DNA from: Bacillus_BE sp042263505
Lineage (GTDB): Bacteria; Bacillota; Bacilli; Bacillales; Cytobacillaceae
Reading direction: 5' to 3'
Length of the DNA stretch: 64,000 nucleotides
Assembly (NCBI RefSeq): GCF_042263505.1
Contig: NZ_JBHKFI010000018.1
Location: 1 to 64,000, forward strand
Shown here piece by piece: positions 36,497-46,325 of this stretch. The notes under the pieces were generated by a model. That model ran no database searches, was not told where the DNA came from, and saw only the letters and a list, made by a program, of their open reading frames with translations. Both the position numbers and the translations under genes were made by a program. Position 1 is the first letter of the stretch, and every line of letters starts with the position of its first letter.

Positions 36497-36928
36497 TAGT
36501 TTTACAGTAACATCTAATTCAATGCTTAACTTCCTTGTTGCGAACAGGCAGCTCGAAAATTCCGGCAATCCTGACTAATTTATTTAGGTTTATTTCCCAG
36601 CAAAAATCAGCTATTGAGTTTGTTAAATTATAATGTTACAATTGTTAAATTTGACTTTTGGACTATTTGTGAACATTCATAATTTTGTATAGACATTCAT
36701 TCATTAAATCCATAAAATTTTGAATAAAGAACGAGAAATAAATCAAGTTAAAAGTATTAATTTTACAACTTATTACAATTTATTTCAATAGTTTTTTATG
36801 ATCAAAATTTTACAGGGAAGAAAAGCACTAAAATAATGCATAATAGAAACAAAATTTGCCAACAAAAATTTGCAGATGAGTTTCAGCATTTTAGAACAGA
36901 CAAAAATGGGATTAAGGAGATGCTTTAA
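36497..36928. other. Gene-free stretch upstream of the activator, 432 bp
   Basis: AT-rich DNA with no gene and no -24/-12 box of good quality; an AGCAC ... TGCAT pair at about 36826-36842 has the wrong spacing. Confidence 0.5.
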
Positions 36929-38401
36929 ATGACAAGAACTACTCTGTCAAGGTCTCTAAACGAACCTGAAACAAGTTCTAAAAATATCAGAGCCGAATTC
37001 AAATTAATTATTAATTCTTTAGATTGTTTGGAAGACTGTTATTTTTCAATAGTGGACGCAACAGGCAAAATTATTTTCATCTCAAAAGGCTTTGAAGACA
37101 TAGATGGCTACATAATTAGCGAGATCTTAGGAAAAAATGTATTGGATGTCTACAAACTGGGGAAAGAAAATAGCGTACATATGAAAGCAATAGATGAAAA
37201 GCGGGTATTGAGGGATACACTATTAAGATATCCTTCAGCCAATTGTCAGCCTATTGAGTTCCTAATGGATATATATCCGGTTTTTTCGGGAGAAGACGTA
37301 ATCGGTTCATTTGCCATAAGCCGCGACACAAGCAAAATACAAACACTTACCAACAAAGTCGTTCAACTTCAAAAAGCACTTTATCATCATCAAAAAACGA
37401 ACAATAACGGAACCCAGTTTTGTTTTGACGACATCATTGGTTCGGGAGAATGTATGCAAAGCGTCATAAATACAGCGAAAAAAATGGCTCGTTCCGAATC
37501 AAGGATCATGATTCTTGGAGAAACAGGAACAGGCAAAGAGCTCTTTGCCCAGAGCATTCATAATGACAGTTCAAGGGCCAAAGAACCTTTTATCGCCGTT
37601 AACTGTTCAGCCATTCCGGATACTTTGCTTGAAAGCATCCTGTTTGGAACAAATAAAGGTGCTTTTACCGGTGCCGAAAATAAAGCCGGATTGTTCGAGG
37701 AAGCAAAAAACGGCACACTTTTTTTGGATGAACTCAACTCTATGAGCGTCGTTCTCCAATCCAAGCTCTTGAGAGCATTGGAAACCAATCGTATCCGCAG
37801 AGTGGGCGGCAACAAAGAAATTACTGTTAACCCGCGTATTATTAGTGCGATGAATATCGATCCCAAAGAAGCAATAGAAACAGAAAAGCTTAGAAGCGAT
37901 TTTTATTACAGACTCGCTGTGGTCACCTTAGAATGTCCGCCTTTACGAAACAGAAAAGAAGATATTATTACTCTGTCTTGGAGTTACATTAAGAAATATA
38001 ATAAAATTCTCGGTAGAAAAATTGACGAGATATCCAATGAAGTTATCCAAGTCATGCAAAACTATGACTGGCCGGGAAATGTTCGCGAATTAAGTCATAG
38101 TATCGAACATGCAATGAACATGGTCGATCCTGCTGATACTTCACTGTTGGTTCAGCATTTACCCGCGTTCCTTCAAGACAAAACCCTTGAGAAAAATATT
38201 TTGCCAATTACTGTTTCAAAAATTAATAATTATAAACAATTAATGGTGCAAGTTGAAACAGATATTTTGACTCAAGCATTAAAAAGAAATAATGGTAACA
38301 TTAACAAAACAGCCAAGGAATTAGATCTGTCCAGACAATGTTTATTTTATAAGCTGAAACGATTGGATATCGATATTCAACATGAGATTCATATCGATTA
38401 A
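36929..38401 (+). CDS. PAS-containing sigma-54 transcription activator
   Basis: A 490-residue bacterial enhancer-binding protein. An N-terminal PAS-like sensor (about residues 25-140) senses an unknown signal. The AAA+ core has Walker A GETGTGKE near residue 197 and the sigma-54 contact loop GAFTGA near 243, followed by the usual ESILFG and PGNVREL words. The C-terminal Fis-type helix-turn-helix is at 450-485 (LKRNNGNINKTAKEL). AAGGAGATG precedes the ATG. It most likely drives the two sigma-54 promoters of the island from the AT-rich inverted repeats upstream of them. Confidence 0.92.
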   Translation: MTRTTLSRSLNEPETSSKNIRAEFKLIINSLDCLEDCYFSIVDATGKIIFISKGFEDIDGYIISEILGKNVLDVYKLGKENSVHMKAIDEKRVLRDTLLRYPSANCQPIEFLMDIYPVFSGEDVIGSFAISRDTSKIQTLTNKVVQLQKALYHHQKTNNNGTQFCFDDIIGSGECMQSVINTAKKMARSESRIMILGETGTGKELFAQSIHNDSSRAKEPFIAVNCSAIPDTLLESILFGTNKGAFTGAENKAGLFEEAKNGTLFLDELNSMSVVLQSKLLRALETNRIRRVGGNKEITVNPRIISAMNIDPKEAIETEKLRSDFYYRLAVVTLECPPLRNRKEDIITLSWSYIKKYNKILGRKIDEISNEVIQVMQNYDWPGNVRELSHSIEHAMNMVDPADTSLLVQHLPAFLQDKTLEKNILPITVSKINNYKQLMVQVETDILTQALKRNNGNINKTAKELDLSRQCLFYKLKRLDIDIQHEIHID

Positions 38402-38470
38402 TTTTTTGATTTTATGTTCATTAGTGAACAATAACGAATAACCTGAAACTTCTTTTGGTTATCAAAGCAG

Positions 38471-38502
38471 AAAAGCAAAATCACATCTGTGACTTTGCTT
38501 TT
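38471..38502. terminator. Bidirectional terminator
   Basis: AAAAGCAAA(A)TCACA / TGTGACTTTGCTTTT stem with a T-run on the plus strand, between the activator and the convergent UPF0316 gene. Confidence 0.85.
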
Positions 38503-39012
38503 TTATTTAAGCTTATTTAAAAAATAGCCGCCTTGAAATCTTTTTGGTTCATATGAAACAATAAAAGCTTTCGGCTCAAATCTTTCCACAGTTGCTATTA
38601 ATTCTCTTTCTCTATTTCTTTTTGTTAGTATCTCCATTCTATATCGATCACTATTCATTCCTTCACCCGTATATAATGTTACGCCAAACCCATTTTCTCT
38701 TAAGGTGCGAACCAACTCACTATTTTTCATTTGTGTATTCACGTTAACAATTATATAACCAATGGCTAGCTTCTGTTCCAATTTCGTTCCCAAGATAATC
38801 CCGATCCCGAATCCAATTGAATAAACAATCATAGAAATAATGCTTTTATCCCCATTGAAAACCAACGAAAGGCCAAATACGTAAATTAATGTTTCGATAA
38901 TCCCCATTATCGCAGCAAGAACCGTAATATTCTTTACAAGAAACAATGTTCTTAGTGTATAGATAGGTACATATATGAGCTGTAAAACGATAATCAATAA
39001 GATATTTAGCAT
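38503..39012 (-). CDS. UPF0316 membrane protein (YebE-like)
   Basis: About 169 residues from the ATG at 39012. The upstream 17 codons of the open frame have no family counterpart. Three membrane segments (residues about 5-75) are followed by a soluble DUF2179 domain with the word ENGFGVTLYTGEGMNSDRYRMEILTKRNRERELI (key: GFGVT and EGMNSDRYRM). The family is widespread in Bacillus and its role is not known. It lies in the island and its relation to carnitine genes is unclear. Confidence 0.85.
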   Translation of the reverse strand: MLNILLIIVLQLIYVPIYTLRTLFLVKNITVLAAIMGIIETLIYVFGLSLVFNGDKSIISMIVYSIGFGIGIILGTKLEQKLAIGYIIVNVNTQMKNSELVRTLRENGFGVTLYTGEGMNSDRYRMEILTKRNRERELIATVERFEPKAFIVSYEPKRFQGGYFLNKLK

Positions 39013-39140
39013 AAATGAACACCTTGAACCTTTCACTTTATGAGGACTGATTTCGAACAGCATGTCCTAAATCTGCTATTTGGTATTTAAAATCAATAGG
39101 TGAAAAGAAGTAGCAATGATCAAACAGACCCCTTTAAATA

Positions 39141-40058
39141 TCAATTGTTTTTGCAATAGCGTTTCGTTCTGTCTCTCGCGGAGGAATCCTCTCTCAGGTC
39201 TGAATAACCGATCATAATGACGGCACCTATTATCAATGTACATCCAAGTAATGAAGACCAGGTCAGCGGTTCATATAAAACAATGATACCTGCTGCCATG
39301 CTGATCACCGGTTCCAAGGTACTGAGAATGGATGCATTTGCCGAACCGATCCTTTGCACACCTTTTATAAATAAAATCAGCGCCAAGGCGGTACAGAAAA
39401 AGCTGACCAATCCGGTATAATATAAACCCTTTAGTGTCAAAGCAAGCAGCCAATTTCCCCGAGTTGCAAGCAGCACCAGGGAAGTGATGGAAGCAATCAA
39501 GCAAGCATAAAAAGCCAATACAAAGCTGTCCATCTTTTTTAGCTGAGGATGATTAATTGACAACACATATACGGCAAAAAATACAGCTGAACTTATCGCC
39601 AGTCCAACACCTCGAAGAGAAAAATTGTTCCCGTCAGGATCAGCTATCAGGTAAATCCCTCCCAGAGATGTCAAAAGTGCCAACCATTTATAAAAGTGCA
39701 ATTTCTCATGATAGATAAAATAGGCAAGCAGCATTACAAGTACGGGAAACAAGTAATGAAGCGCAGTAGCCACTCCGGCACTAACATAATTATAAGATAA
39801 ATATAATGTTAAAATAGTAGCCGTATAGCCCAGTGTACTCGATAATAATAATGGAACTATTTGCTGTCTTTTAACATGAAAATTAATCTTCCTGCAACGT
39901 ATGAAAATTCCCAGCATAGCAGCAGCCATTCCAGAACGCAAGAAAGTAACATCATATGCTGTAAGTCCTGTTGAATAGGCCAGTTTGACCCAAATTGGCA
40001 TAAAGCCAAAAAAAATGGCGGAAATAATAATATAAATAATTCCAGGAAACTTGTGCAT
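39141..40058 (-). CDS. EamA-family (DMT) transporter
   Basis: A 305-residue membrane protein with ten predicted segments and two EamA repeats (FGFMPIWVKLAYSTGLTAYDVTFLRSGMAA at the start, STLEPVISMAAGIIVLYEPLTWSS near residue 255). Such exporters move amino acids, nucleosides or other metabolites. It is the last gene of the run behind yaaU, 178 bp downstream, and may be an independent transcript. Substrate unknown. Confidence 0.85.
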   Translation of the reverse strand: MHKFPGIIYIIISAIFFGFMPIWVKLAYSTGLTAYDVTFLRSGMAAAMLGIFIRCRKINFHVKRQQIVPLLLSSTLGYTATILTLYLSYNYVSAGVATALHYLFPVLVMLLAYFIYHEKLHFYKWLALLTSLGGIYLIADPDGNNFSLRGVGLAISSAVFFAVYVLSINHPQLKKMDSFVLAFYACLIASITSLVLLATRGNWLLALTLKGLYYTGLVSFFCTALALILFIKGVQRIGSANASILSTLEPVISMAAGIIVLYEPLTWSSLLGCTLIIGAVIMIGYSDLREDSSARDRTKRYCKNN

Positions 40059-40236
40059 CTGTTGTACCCTCCATTTGTGGGATAAAGGGCATGCACTGGA
40101 ATTTAAACACAGTCAGGGTGTATAAATCACTCTTTATCTCTTATTTATCGTATATCTTTCCTTATCTTTCCTTACTTCCAATGCAAACAGCAACATACTT
40201 TTTACGGCATGCTGCTGTTTAATATGGGATGTAATC

Positions 40237-41547
40237 TTAATCAACCGAACTTGATTCAGCTAACGTTAATCCTTTTGTCTCAGGAGCCATGGCGATTGAG
40301 ACAATCAGTCCAAGAACCGAGATTCCTGTGCCGATCATCATGGTTGGCCCAATTCCATGATGATCCATGAAAATGGGTAATGCATAAGTAGATAAAACGG
40401 TTCCAATTCGGCTAAAAGCCATTGCTGCACCAACAGCAGAAGCACGAATTTCAGTGGGAAATAGTTCATTCGGATACAGCCATTGCAAAATACCGGGTCC
40501 GCCGGAAAAGAATGCATAAATTCCAAAAGCCGCAACAACAATCCATATATTTGCATTAGGAAAAAATCCTAAAATGGCCAATGAAATGCTCATGATGGTA
40601 AAACTCCAGATCAGTAAGGGACGACGGCCTATCGAATTCAGCCAAAACATGGCAGGAACACAGCCGATTAAAAAAAACATACTGATAATAATGTCACCTA
40701 AAATAGCTTGCTTTCCCACCCCGAAGCCGAATGCCTTCATGATCTGCGGACCAAATGTATACAAACCGAACATAGGTACAACCTGACACGCCCATATGGT
40801 ACCGACAAACACCATTCTTCTAAAATATCCTTTTTCAAATAGCTTGCTATATCGTGTCTTCTTAACTTCTTCGGGCTCTAGTTCCACATCAGCACCAAAT
40901 AATTTCTTCACAATTGCCCGTGCCTCATCAACTCGCCCTTTATGTGCCAGCCAGCGGGGCGATTCCGGAGTGCCCCATCGTCCGATCAGGAGGATCACAC
41001 ATGGAATAAAGGCACTGCCAAGCATCCATCGCCAGCCGCCATTAACATCAGACAAATAATATCCAACAATATCTGCGGCGGTTGCCCCTACATACCAAAC
41101 TGCTGCTATAAATCCAATAGAAAGAGCTCTGTACTTTCGTGGTGTAAATTCCGCTACCAGAGAAGTTGCAATCGGATAATCTGCCCCAATCACAATTCCT
41201 ATTAAAAATCTCATGACAACAAGCTGTATTGAAGAAGATATGAACATAGTCCCAATAGAGATGATTGCAATTGCAATAACATCGATGGTAAACATCAATT
41301 GACGCCCCACAAGATCAGTTATATATCCAAATAGGGCAGTACCGATAAAAATCCCTGCCAAAGCAGCCGCTCCAACTACTGCACTCCAGTGTGCATCTAA
41401 ATTCAGCTGAGGTCCCAATTGAGCAAGGGCGACACCGATAATAACTAAGACATAGCCATCCAAGAAAGGACCGCCGCTGGCAAAAAGAGTCATTTTCTTC
41501 AGATATGGCGTAAATTCAAAATCATCAAGCGTTTTTTTTGATTGCAT
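40237..41547 (-). CDS. yaaU: YaaU-like MFS metabolite transporter
   Basis: A 436-residue, 12-segment major facilitator. The start is the ATG at 41547 (AGGGAG upstream). It closely resembles E. coli YaaU along the length: GGPFLDGYVLVIIGVAL near the N-terminus, RFLIGIVIGADYPIATS near residue 108, and QWLYPNELFPTEIRASAVG near 345. In E. coli yaaU stands next to fixABCX, the same neighbour as here. It probably moves a pathway substrate such as carnitine, crotonobetaine or a related betaine; this is inference. Confidence 0.82.
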   Translation of the reverse strand: MQSKKTLDDFEFTPYLKKMTLFASGGPFLDGYVLVIIGVALAQLGPQLNLDAHWSAVVGAAALAGIFIGTALFGYITDLVGRQLMFTIDVIAIAIISIGTMFISSSIQLVVMRFLIGIVIGADYPIATSLVAEFTPRKYRALSIGFIAAVWYVGATAADIVGYYLSDVNGGWRWMLGSAFIPCVILLIGRWGTPESPRWLAHKGRVDEARAIVKKLFGADVELEPEEVKKTRYSKLFEKGYFRRMVFVGTIWACQVVPMFGLYTFGPQIMKAFGFGVGKQAILGDIIISMFFLIGCVPAMFWLNSIGRRPLLIWSFTIMSISLAILGFFPNANIWIVVAAFGIYAFFSGGPGILQWLYPNELFPTEIRASAVGAAMAFSRIGTVLSTYALPIFMDHHGIGPTMMIGTGISVLGLIVSIAMAPETKGLTLAESSSVD

Positions 41548-41634
41548 ACTCTTTACTCCCTTTTTGGTAAACAATCGTAAATATCTATTGCGTGCTTTTT
41601 GATACTATTGCCAAAGCTGTATTCTATTAACAGC

Positions 41635-41853
41635 CTAACCCAGGGAAGCTGCAATTCCGCCGATTATTCCAATCATCACAAAACCTCGATTATTTTTTCC
41701 AGAAGGCCATCAATCTAATTGCTTCCTATATAATCTTTACAACCTGCATTTATTCTTCATTAGCATTAGCGGAATTGTTATGATCAAGGCAACAATTAAT
41801 GCCAGTGAAAAAGTATTACAATCAATATTGAAGCAATTATATTTTGTTTTCAT
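41635..41853 (-). pseudogene. Degraded short membrane ORF
   Basis: A 73-codon frame with two in-frame stops (TAA after 38 codons and TGA eight codons later). It has a hydrophobic segment (FSLALIVALIITIPLMLM) and a glycine-rich end (MIGIIGGIAASLG). The continuity of the frame past the two stops suggests a broken membrane-protein gene, but it is too short to name. The rest of 41548-42058 has no other gene. Confidence 0.4.
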
Positions 41854-42058
41854 CCCTGAGTTTTCACATTATTTTCTCCTGTATGCCGATATAAAGATAG
41901 GAGTAAAGCGAAGTACTTTTTGAAATATTTCTGAACATCTCCTGAATTTCCACTATGGTATCAGTGCTTCACTTCTGCTCCTTTATAATATTGTATCGTT
42001 TACCAACCAGTTTTTTTGTACTTGTATATCTGCTTTTTTAGTTTCTTCGAATCCGCTG

Positions 42059-42910
42059 TTATTTCCATTCAATAATGCCAAAGTTTAGATACGGCTTTGC
42101 TTGTGTATACGCATCTATGACTCTGAAGTGAACCTTATTTTCGCCCATTATCCACATTTGTGTCTTAATGGTTGCCCCCGGAAGAAGTGATGCTGTAATG
42201 CGAGTTTTGAAACGTGTTAATCTCTCAGGTTCTCCGGGAATAAATGTTTTAACGAAATGGCGGCAGGCAACTCCTGCGAAACTCACAGCATGAAGAATTG
42301 GTTTCATTTGACCATTTGCTTTGGCATATTCCCAATCAACGTGCTGTGGGTGATAATCCCCGGACAATCTGTAAATGAGTGCTTGATTTTCAGGAATCCG
42401 CTCTTCAATCTCATAATCCGGTTCTCTATCCGGAATTTCCACGAAATCTTTTGGCGGTTTTGGCCCTCCAAAACCTCCGTCATAAATCAAACAATCCCAG
42501 CTTTCATTGGTAAATATTTTCGCACCGGTTTCATCGAAGGTCTCGCCGACATGCTGAGCTAACAAACCTTTATCAGAGCCGCGATCATACAACCCCTTGA
42601 GCAGTACATATGTGCTTAATTTACCGGACAATTTCGTCAGTGGCTGGTGAAATTGTAAATCAAATCCCCAATGGAGAGATCCGGCATAGTTATAACCATA
42701 ATCAATTGTTTTCGTGACTTCACTGTCGACGATTGGCATCGCTGCAAACATGGGAAGAATTTTTAAATTCTTTTCATACACATATTCCAAGTCCGTTTTT
42801 CCATCGACACCGGCACCACAGCCAAGCGCAAACAGAATTAAATCCTTGAAATTGTAGTCACGTTCAAAAGGTCCGAATGTTTGCCCAACCATTTCCGTTT
42901 TTATTGCCAT
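42059..42910 (-). CDS. MaoC-type (R)-enoyl-CoA hydratase
   Basis: A 283-residue double hot-dog protein of the hydratase 2 type. The active-site word YRLSGDYHPQHVDWEYAK (residues about 185-200) with the Asp and His of the MaoC motif, followed by MKPILHAVSFAGVACRH, is clear. The N-terminal half is the second, inactive hot-dog. Such enzymes add water to trans-enoyl-CoA. In this operon it takes the place of CaiD, the crotonase-type carnitinyl-CoA hydratase of enteric bacteria. It lies 62 nt after caiC. Confidence 0.85.
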   Translation of the reverse strand: MAIKTEMVGQTFGPFERDYNFKDLILFALGCGAGVDGKTDLEYVYEKNLKILPMFAAMPIVDSEVTKTIDYGYNYAGSLHWGFDLQFHQPLTKLSGKLSTYVLLKGLYDRGSDKGLLAQHVGETFDETGAKIFTNESWDCLIYDGGFGGPKPPKDFVEIPDREPDYEIEERIPENQALIYRLSGDYHPQHVDWEYAKANGQMKPILHAVSFAGVACRHFVKTFIPGEPERLTRFKTRITASLLPGATIKTQMWIMGENKVHFRVIDAYTQAKPYLNFGIIEWK

Positions 42911-42972
42911 GTTTAATCATCCTCTCTTCTTAATAAATGATATCTGCAAAATTCATAGGCAAAGCCTGTGAT

Positions 42973-44526
42973 TTATTCCAGCAATTTTTTTTGTACTTTA
43001 TAGGTACAGGTCCTTGGAAAACATTTCCTCACCTCTATAAAGGACGGCACCTTGAATTCAGCCATATGCGCCCGGCAATATTCCAAAATCTCCTCAGTGT
43101 TAAATTCTTCACCCTCTTTAAAAATAATAAAGGCTTTGACTGCCTGATCACGAATAGGATCAGGCACACCAATCACTGCTGCTTCAGCAATTTTCGGATG
43201 ACACATGAGGATATTTTCAATTTCAGTAGTGGAAATATTTTCACCGGATCTTTTGATCATATTTACTTTGCGGTCAACAAAATAAAACCAGCCTGACTCA
43301 TCCACATAGCCCTTATCCCCCGTGTGTAACCATCCTCCGGGCCTCAATGCCTTTGCTGTTGCTTCCGGATCTTGATAATATTCCTTCATCAGAGTTCTGC
43401 CGGGTACACCCTTAATGTAAAGTTCACCAATTGTGTTAGGAGGAAGTTCATTCCCTTCCTCATCAATAATCTTTGCTTCATAAGACAAACCCGGTTTTCC
43501 GATCGAAGGCCAATTTCTCTCTCCGCTCGGAGGGGCGCCGATTACACCGACAAGAGACTCGGTTAAGCCATAGGAAACGAGCAATTGTACATTAAAGCGT
43601 TCTTCAAAGCTACTCTTTTCCTTTTCTGTAAGAGCAAGATAAAAGTACACTTCACGAACACAATGATTTTTTTCCCATTCTTGTTGAGGCTGCATCATCA
43701 TTGTTCGAGCCATCATTGGGATACACTCTGTGATCGTAGCCTTATAGTCGCAAACCTGCTGCCAAAAACGTCTGGCACTGTATTTTTCCACTACAATCAT
43801 CGTTCCGCCAACCGTAAGGATCGGCATGAGGGCATCAAGCTGAAAATCAACATGAAAAGCAGGCATAATCGTTAAAAACCGATCATCATGTCTCATCGAC
43901 AGCTGCCAAGCGGTAAAAATACCTGCATATAACATATTGCAATGGGTAATGACAACGCCCTTTGGTTTGGATGTAGTACCCGATGTAAACAAAATTTCGG
44001 CCGCATCGTCACTGCTTAAAGGTCTGAGCTCCTTTAATTCCTTAGGTTGCTTTTCCTTACTGATCCCAAAGTTTATCGTCCCGGGAATTTGCTTTTCACT
44101 TCTTGCCAACAATATATTTTTTATACTGTTATCAGCATCCGGCCGGTCTCGATCATAAAAAGGTAAAAACTTTTCTTCTGTCACTGCGGTAGCAACACCG
44201 CATTTTATTATTATCTCTTTACATTCTTCTTGTGTGTATTTCGTATTTATGGGAACCATAACTGCTCCGATTTTGGCTAGACCAAACCAGCACATCAAGA
44301 TCTCGGGGCTGTTATAGAGTTGAATGGCAACCTTATCTCCCTTTTTTATCCCTATCTGAATAAAAAGATTTGCCGTTTTATTAATTTCTTCATTAAATTG
44401 TGAGTAGGTAAACTCACAATTCTTGCCGTTGCAGTCATGAAAAATCAAGACTTTTTTTTCACCGTTTATCCGGGCCAGCTCATCCCACATATCTCGCAAA
44501 GTCTTGTTCCCCACTATATCTGCCAT
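42973..44526 (-). CDS. caiC: Crotonobetaine/carnitine-CoA ligase-like protein
   Basis: A 517-residue ANL-superfamily acyl-CoA synthetase, the same length as E. coli CaiC. The AMP-binding motif LFTSGTTSKPKG is near residue 180 and the hinge/adenylate motif GWLHTGDKGYVDESG near 395, with the conserved Lys in RTCTYKVQKKLLE. It would convert betaine-type acids to CoA thioesters to prime the CaiB cycle. It follows fixX by 104 nt, on the same strand, and has AAGAGGTG upstream. The substrate is inferred from gene context. Confidence 0.88.
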   Translation of the reverse strand: MADIVGNKTLRDMWDELARINGEKKVLIFHDCNGKNCEFTYSQFNEEINKTANLFIQIGIKKGDKVAIQLYNSPEILMCWFGLAKIGAVMVPINTKYTQEECKEIIIKCGVATAVTEEKFLPFYDRDRPDADNSIKNILLARSEKQIPGTINFGISKEKQPKELKELRPLSSDDAAEILFTSGTTSKPKGVVITHCNMLYAGIFTAWQLSMRHDDRFLTIMPAFHVDFQLDALMPILTVGGTMIVVEKYSARRFWQQVCDYKATITECIPMMARTMMMQPQQEWEKNHCVREVYFYLALTEKEKSSFEERFNVQLLVSYGLTESLVGVIGAPPSGERNWPSIGKPGLSYEAKIIDEEGNELPPNTIGELYIKGVPGRTLMKEYYQDPEATAKALRPGGWLHTGDKGYVDESGWFYFVDRKVNMIKRSGENISTTEIENILMCHPKIAEAAVIGVPDPIRDQAVKAFIIFKEGEEFNTEEILEYCRAHMAEFKVPSFIEVRKCFPRTCTYKVQKKLLE

Positions 44527-44630
44527 TCTTCACACCTCTTAACTCTCCCATCGCTCAAGTTTTGTACTTTAATCATTGCAGCCAAGCCTCATACATATGG
44601 GACTTTCCAGTTTAATTATTTTTCTGTTCA

Positions 44631-44915
44631 TTATCCTTTACGGAATTCTACTCCCATTGTGCCCTCAGGGAACTCCCATTTCTTTACGATTGTGCCTAAG
44701 CATAAGATTCTGCAAGTACCGCATTCCAGACATCCGGCATAATCAAAGGTTAAGTCTTTATCTTCGTTAAGCTTGTACAGGCCAGCAGGACAGGCATTGA
44801 CAAGCTTCATTTTCTCCTTCATATCGGGATAATAAGGATCTATTTCTATATGAGCATTCTCTTCATCAACAAAATATTTATTTACGCCCAATTTTTCCTC
44901 AATGGTTATACTCAT
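44631..44915 (-). CDS. fixX: Ferredoxin-like protein FixX
   Basis: A 94-residue protein with a [4Fe-4S]-type Cys set: one Cys in NACPAGLY and three in CLECGTCRILC. It matches the FixX family (E. coli FixX has 95 residues) and carries electrons with FixC toward quinone. Its ATG overlaps the fixC stop by 4 nt, so the genes are translationally coupled. Confidence 0.92.
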   Translation of the reverse strand: MSITIEEKLGVNKYFVDEENAHIEIDPYYPDMKEKMKLVNACPAGLYKLNEDKDLTFDYAGCLECGTCRILCLGTIVKKWEFPEGTMGVEFRKG

Positions 44916-46201
44916 ACAGACTTCACTCCCTTCAGTCCGTCTTTTACCAAATTCATAAGACCAATCGTTTTTAAATGCTTCATCGCTTTCTTCCGTAATG
45001 GAACGGCTGGTTTTCCGTCAACCACAAACATTTCTTTCATTATATTGGATACCATTTCCGGGTATTGGTTAAAAATGCGATCATTATCCATAAATGCAGG
45101 GAAGTTTTGATAAACAGAAAGATCATGCATGATGAAACTTTTATCCAGTAATTCCTTGTAGCTTTTGAGAGAGGCCGAACTAAAATCGCCCTTTTCTCTT
45201 GCAGCAAGAACAGCCTTTGCGGCCAGCTCTCCTGAAGTAATAGCCAAATCCATCCCTCTTACCATATAACCGATGTTTAAGCAAAAGCCGGCTGCATCGC
45301 CGCAAATCAGGAAGCCGTCACCATACAAGGTTGAGACCATGGATAAGCCAGCTTCAGGCACAACGTGACCGCTTCTTTCAATAAGCTTTCCATCTTTAAT
45401 TAAAGGCGCAATTTCAGGATGATTGGTAAATGATATAAGCATTTCCTCGATTGTTTTATCGCTCTCTCCGATATTCTCCAGGCCAAGAACCAAGCCAATC
45501 GAAATGCTTTCCTTATTGGTATACAGGAAACCCCCGCCGACGAGCCCATTGCTGGGAGACCCGGCAAATAACCATGCGGCGCCTTCATTACCTGTTAAGC
45601 CAAAACGATCCTCAATCACTTTTGCCGGCAGCTCATAGATTTCCTTGACACCCACAGCAACCTGAGAAGGCTGTACCCTTTTTCTAAGGCCTGCCTTTTC
45701 AGCTAATAGTGAATTGACGCCATCCGCCAAAATCACGACATCTGCTTTCATTTCCTCATCGCCGCAGATAACACCTGTGACCCGATTATTTTCCATTATT
45801 AATTTGTCGACCTTAATACCCGCTGCAGCGATCGCTCCCGCCTCTTCTGCCTTGTTAAAGAGCCATCGGTCAAACTCACCGCGCAAAACCACATAAGAAT
45901 CACTGCCCGTTTCAGCTAAGTAGGGAGAATGATAATCCATTGTTACCGCATCTTGTTCAGTCATCATACTGATACGTTCTTTAACTACTCTTCTCTCTAC
46001 TGGTGCTTCCTCTGCAAAATTTGGTATTATTTCTTCTAAACTGTGAGCGTAGAGGCGGCCTCCAGTCATATTTTTAGAACCACCGTAATTACCTCTTTCA
46101 ATGAGCAGAACCTCCAAACCCTCCTGTGCCAAAACATAAGCTGCAGTAGAGCCGGCAAGGCCTCCTCCTACGATAATTGCGTCAAATTTTTCCTCGCCCA
46201 T
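44912..46201 (-). CDS. fixC: FAD-dependent electron-transfer protein FixC
   Basis: A 429-residue flavoprotein of the ETF-quinone oxidoreductase type. The FAD-binding start VGGGLAGSTAAYVLAQEG (residues 11-28) and the later GDAAGF word near residue 295 are clear. It works with FixX and the FixAB electron-transfer flavoprotein. Length agrees with E. coli FixC (428). In enteric carnitine metabolism it supplies electrons for crotonobetainyl-CoA reduction by CaiA. Confidence 0.94.
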   Translation of the reverse strand: MGEEKFDAIIVGGGLAGSTAAYVLAQEGLEVLLIERGNYGGSKNMTGGRLYAHSLEEIIPNFAEEAPVERRVVKERISMMTEQDAVTMDYHSPYLAETGSDSYVVLRGEFDRWLFNKAEEAGAIAAAGIKVDKLIMENNRVTGVICGDEEMKADVVILADGVNSLLAEKAGLRKRVQPSQVAVGVKEIYELPAKVIEDRFGLTGNEGAAWLFAGSPSNGLVGGGFLYTNKESISIGLVLGLENIGESDKTIEEMLISFTNHPEIAPLIKDGKLIERSGHVVPEAGLSMVSTLYGDGFLICGDAAGFCLNIGYMVRGMDLAITSGELAAKAVLAAREKGDFSSASLKSYKELLDKSFIMHDLSVYQNFPAFMDNDRIFNQYPEMVSNIMKEMFVVDGKPAVPLRKKAMKHLKTIGLMNLVKDGLKGVKSV

Positions 46202-46325
46202 TGCTTATCACCCCTACAAATAGTTGTTCTTGATTATGATAGATACTCTGATGACGGGATATTTTTAAAATGCTGCTGAAAAGCTGGTATTAGTCTCTTT
46301 AGTAACGAGAATCATGTCTCTCATT

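Noticed and set aside
36826..36842. Possible sigma-54 promoter before the activator
   Set aside because: AGCAC to TGCAT spacing is 2 bp too long and the GG of the -24 element is missing.
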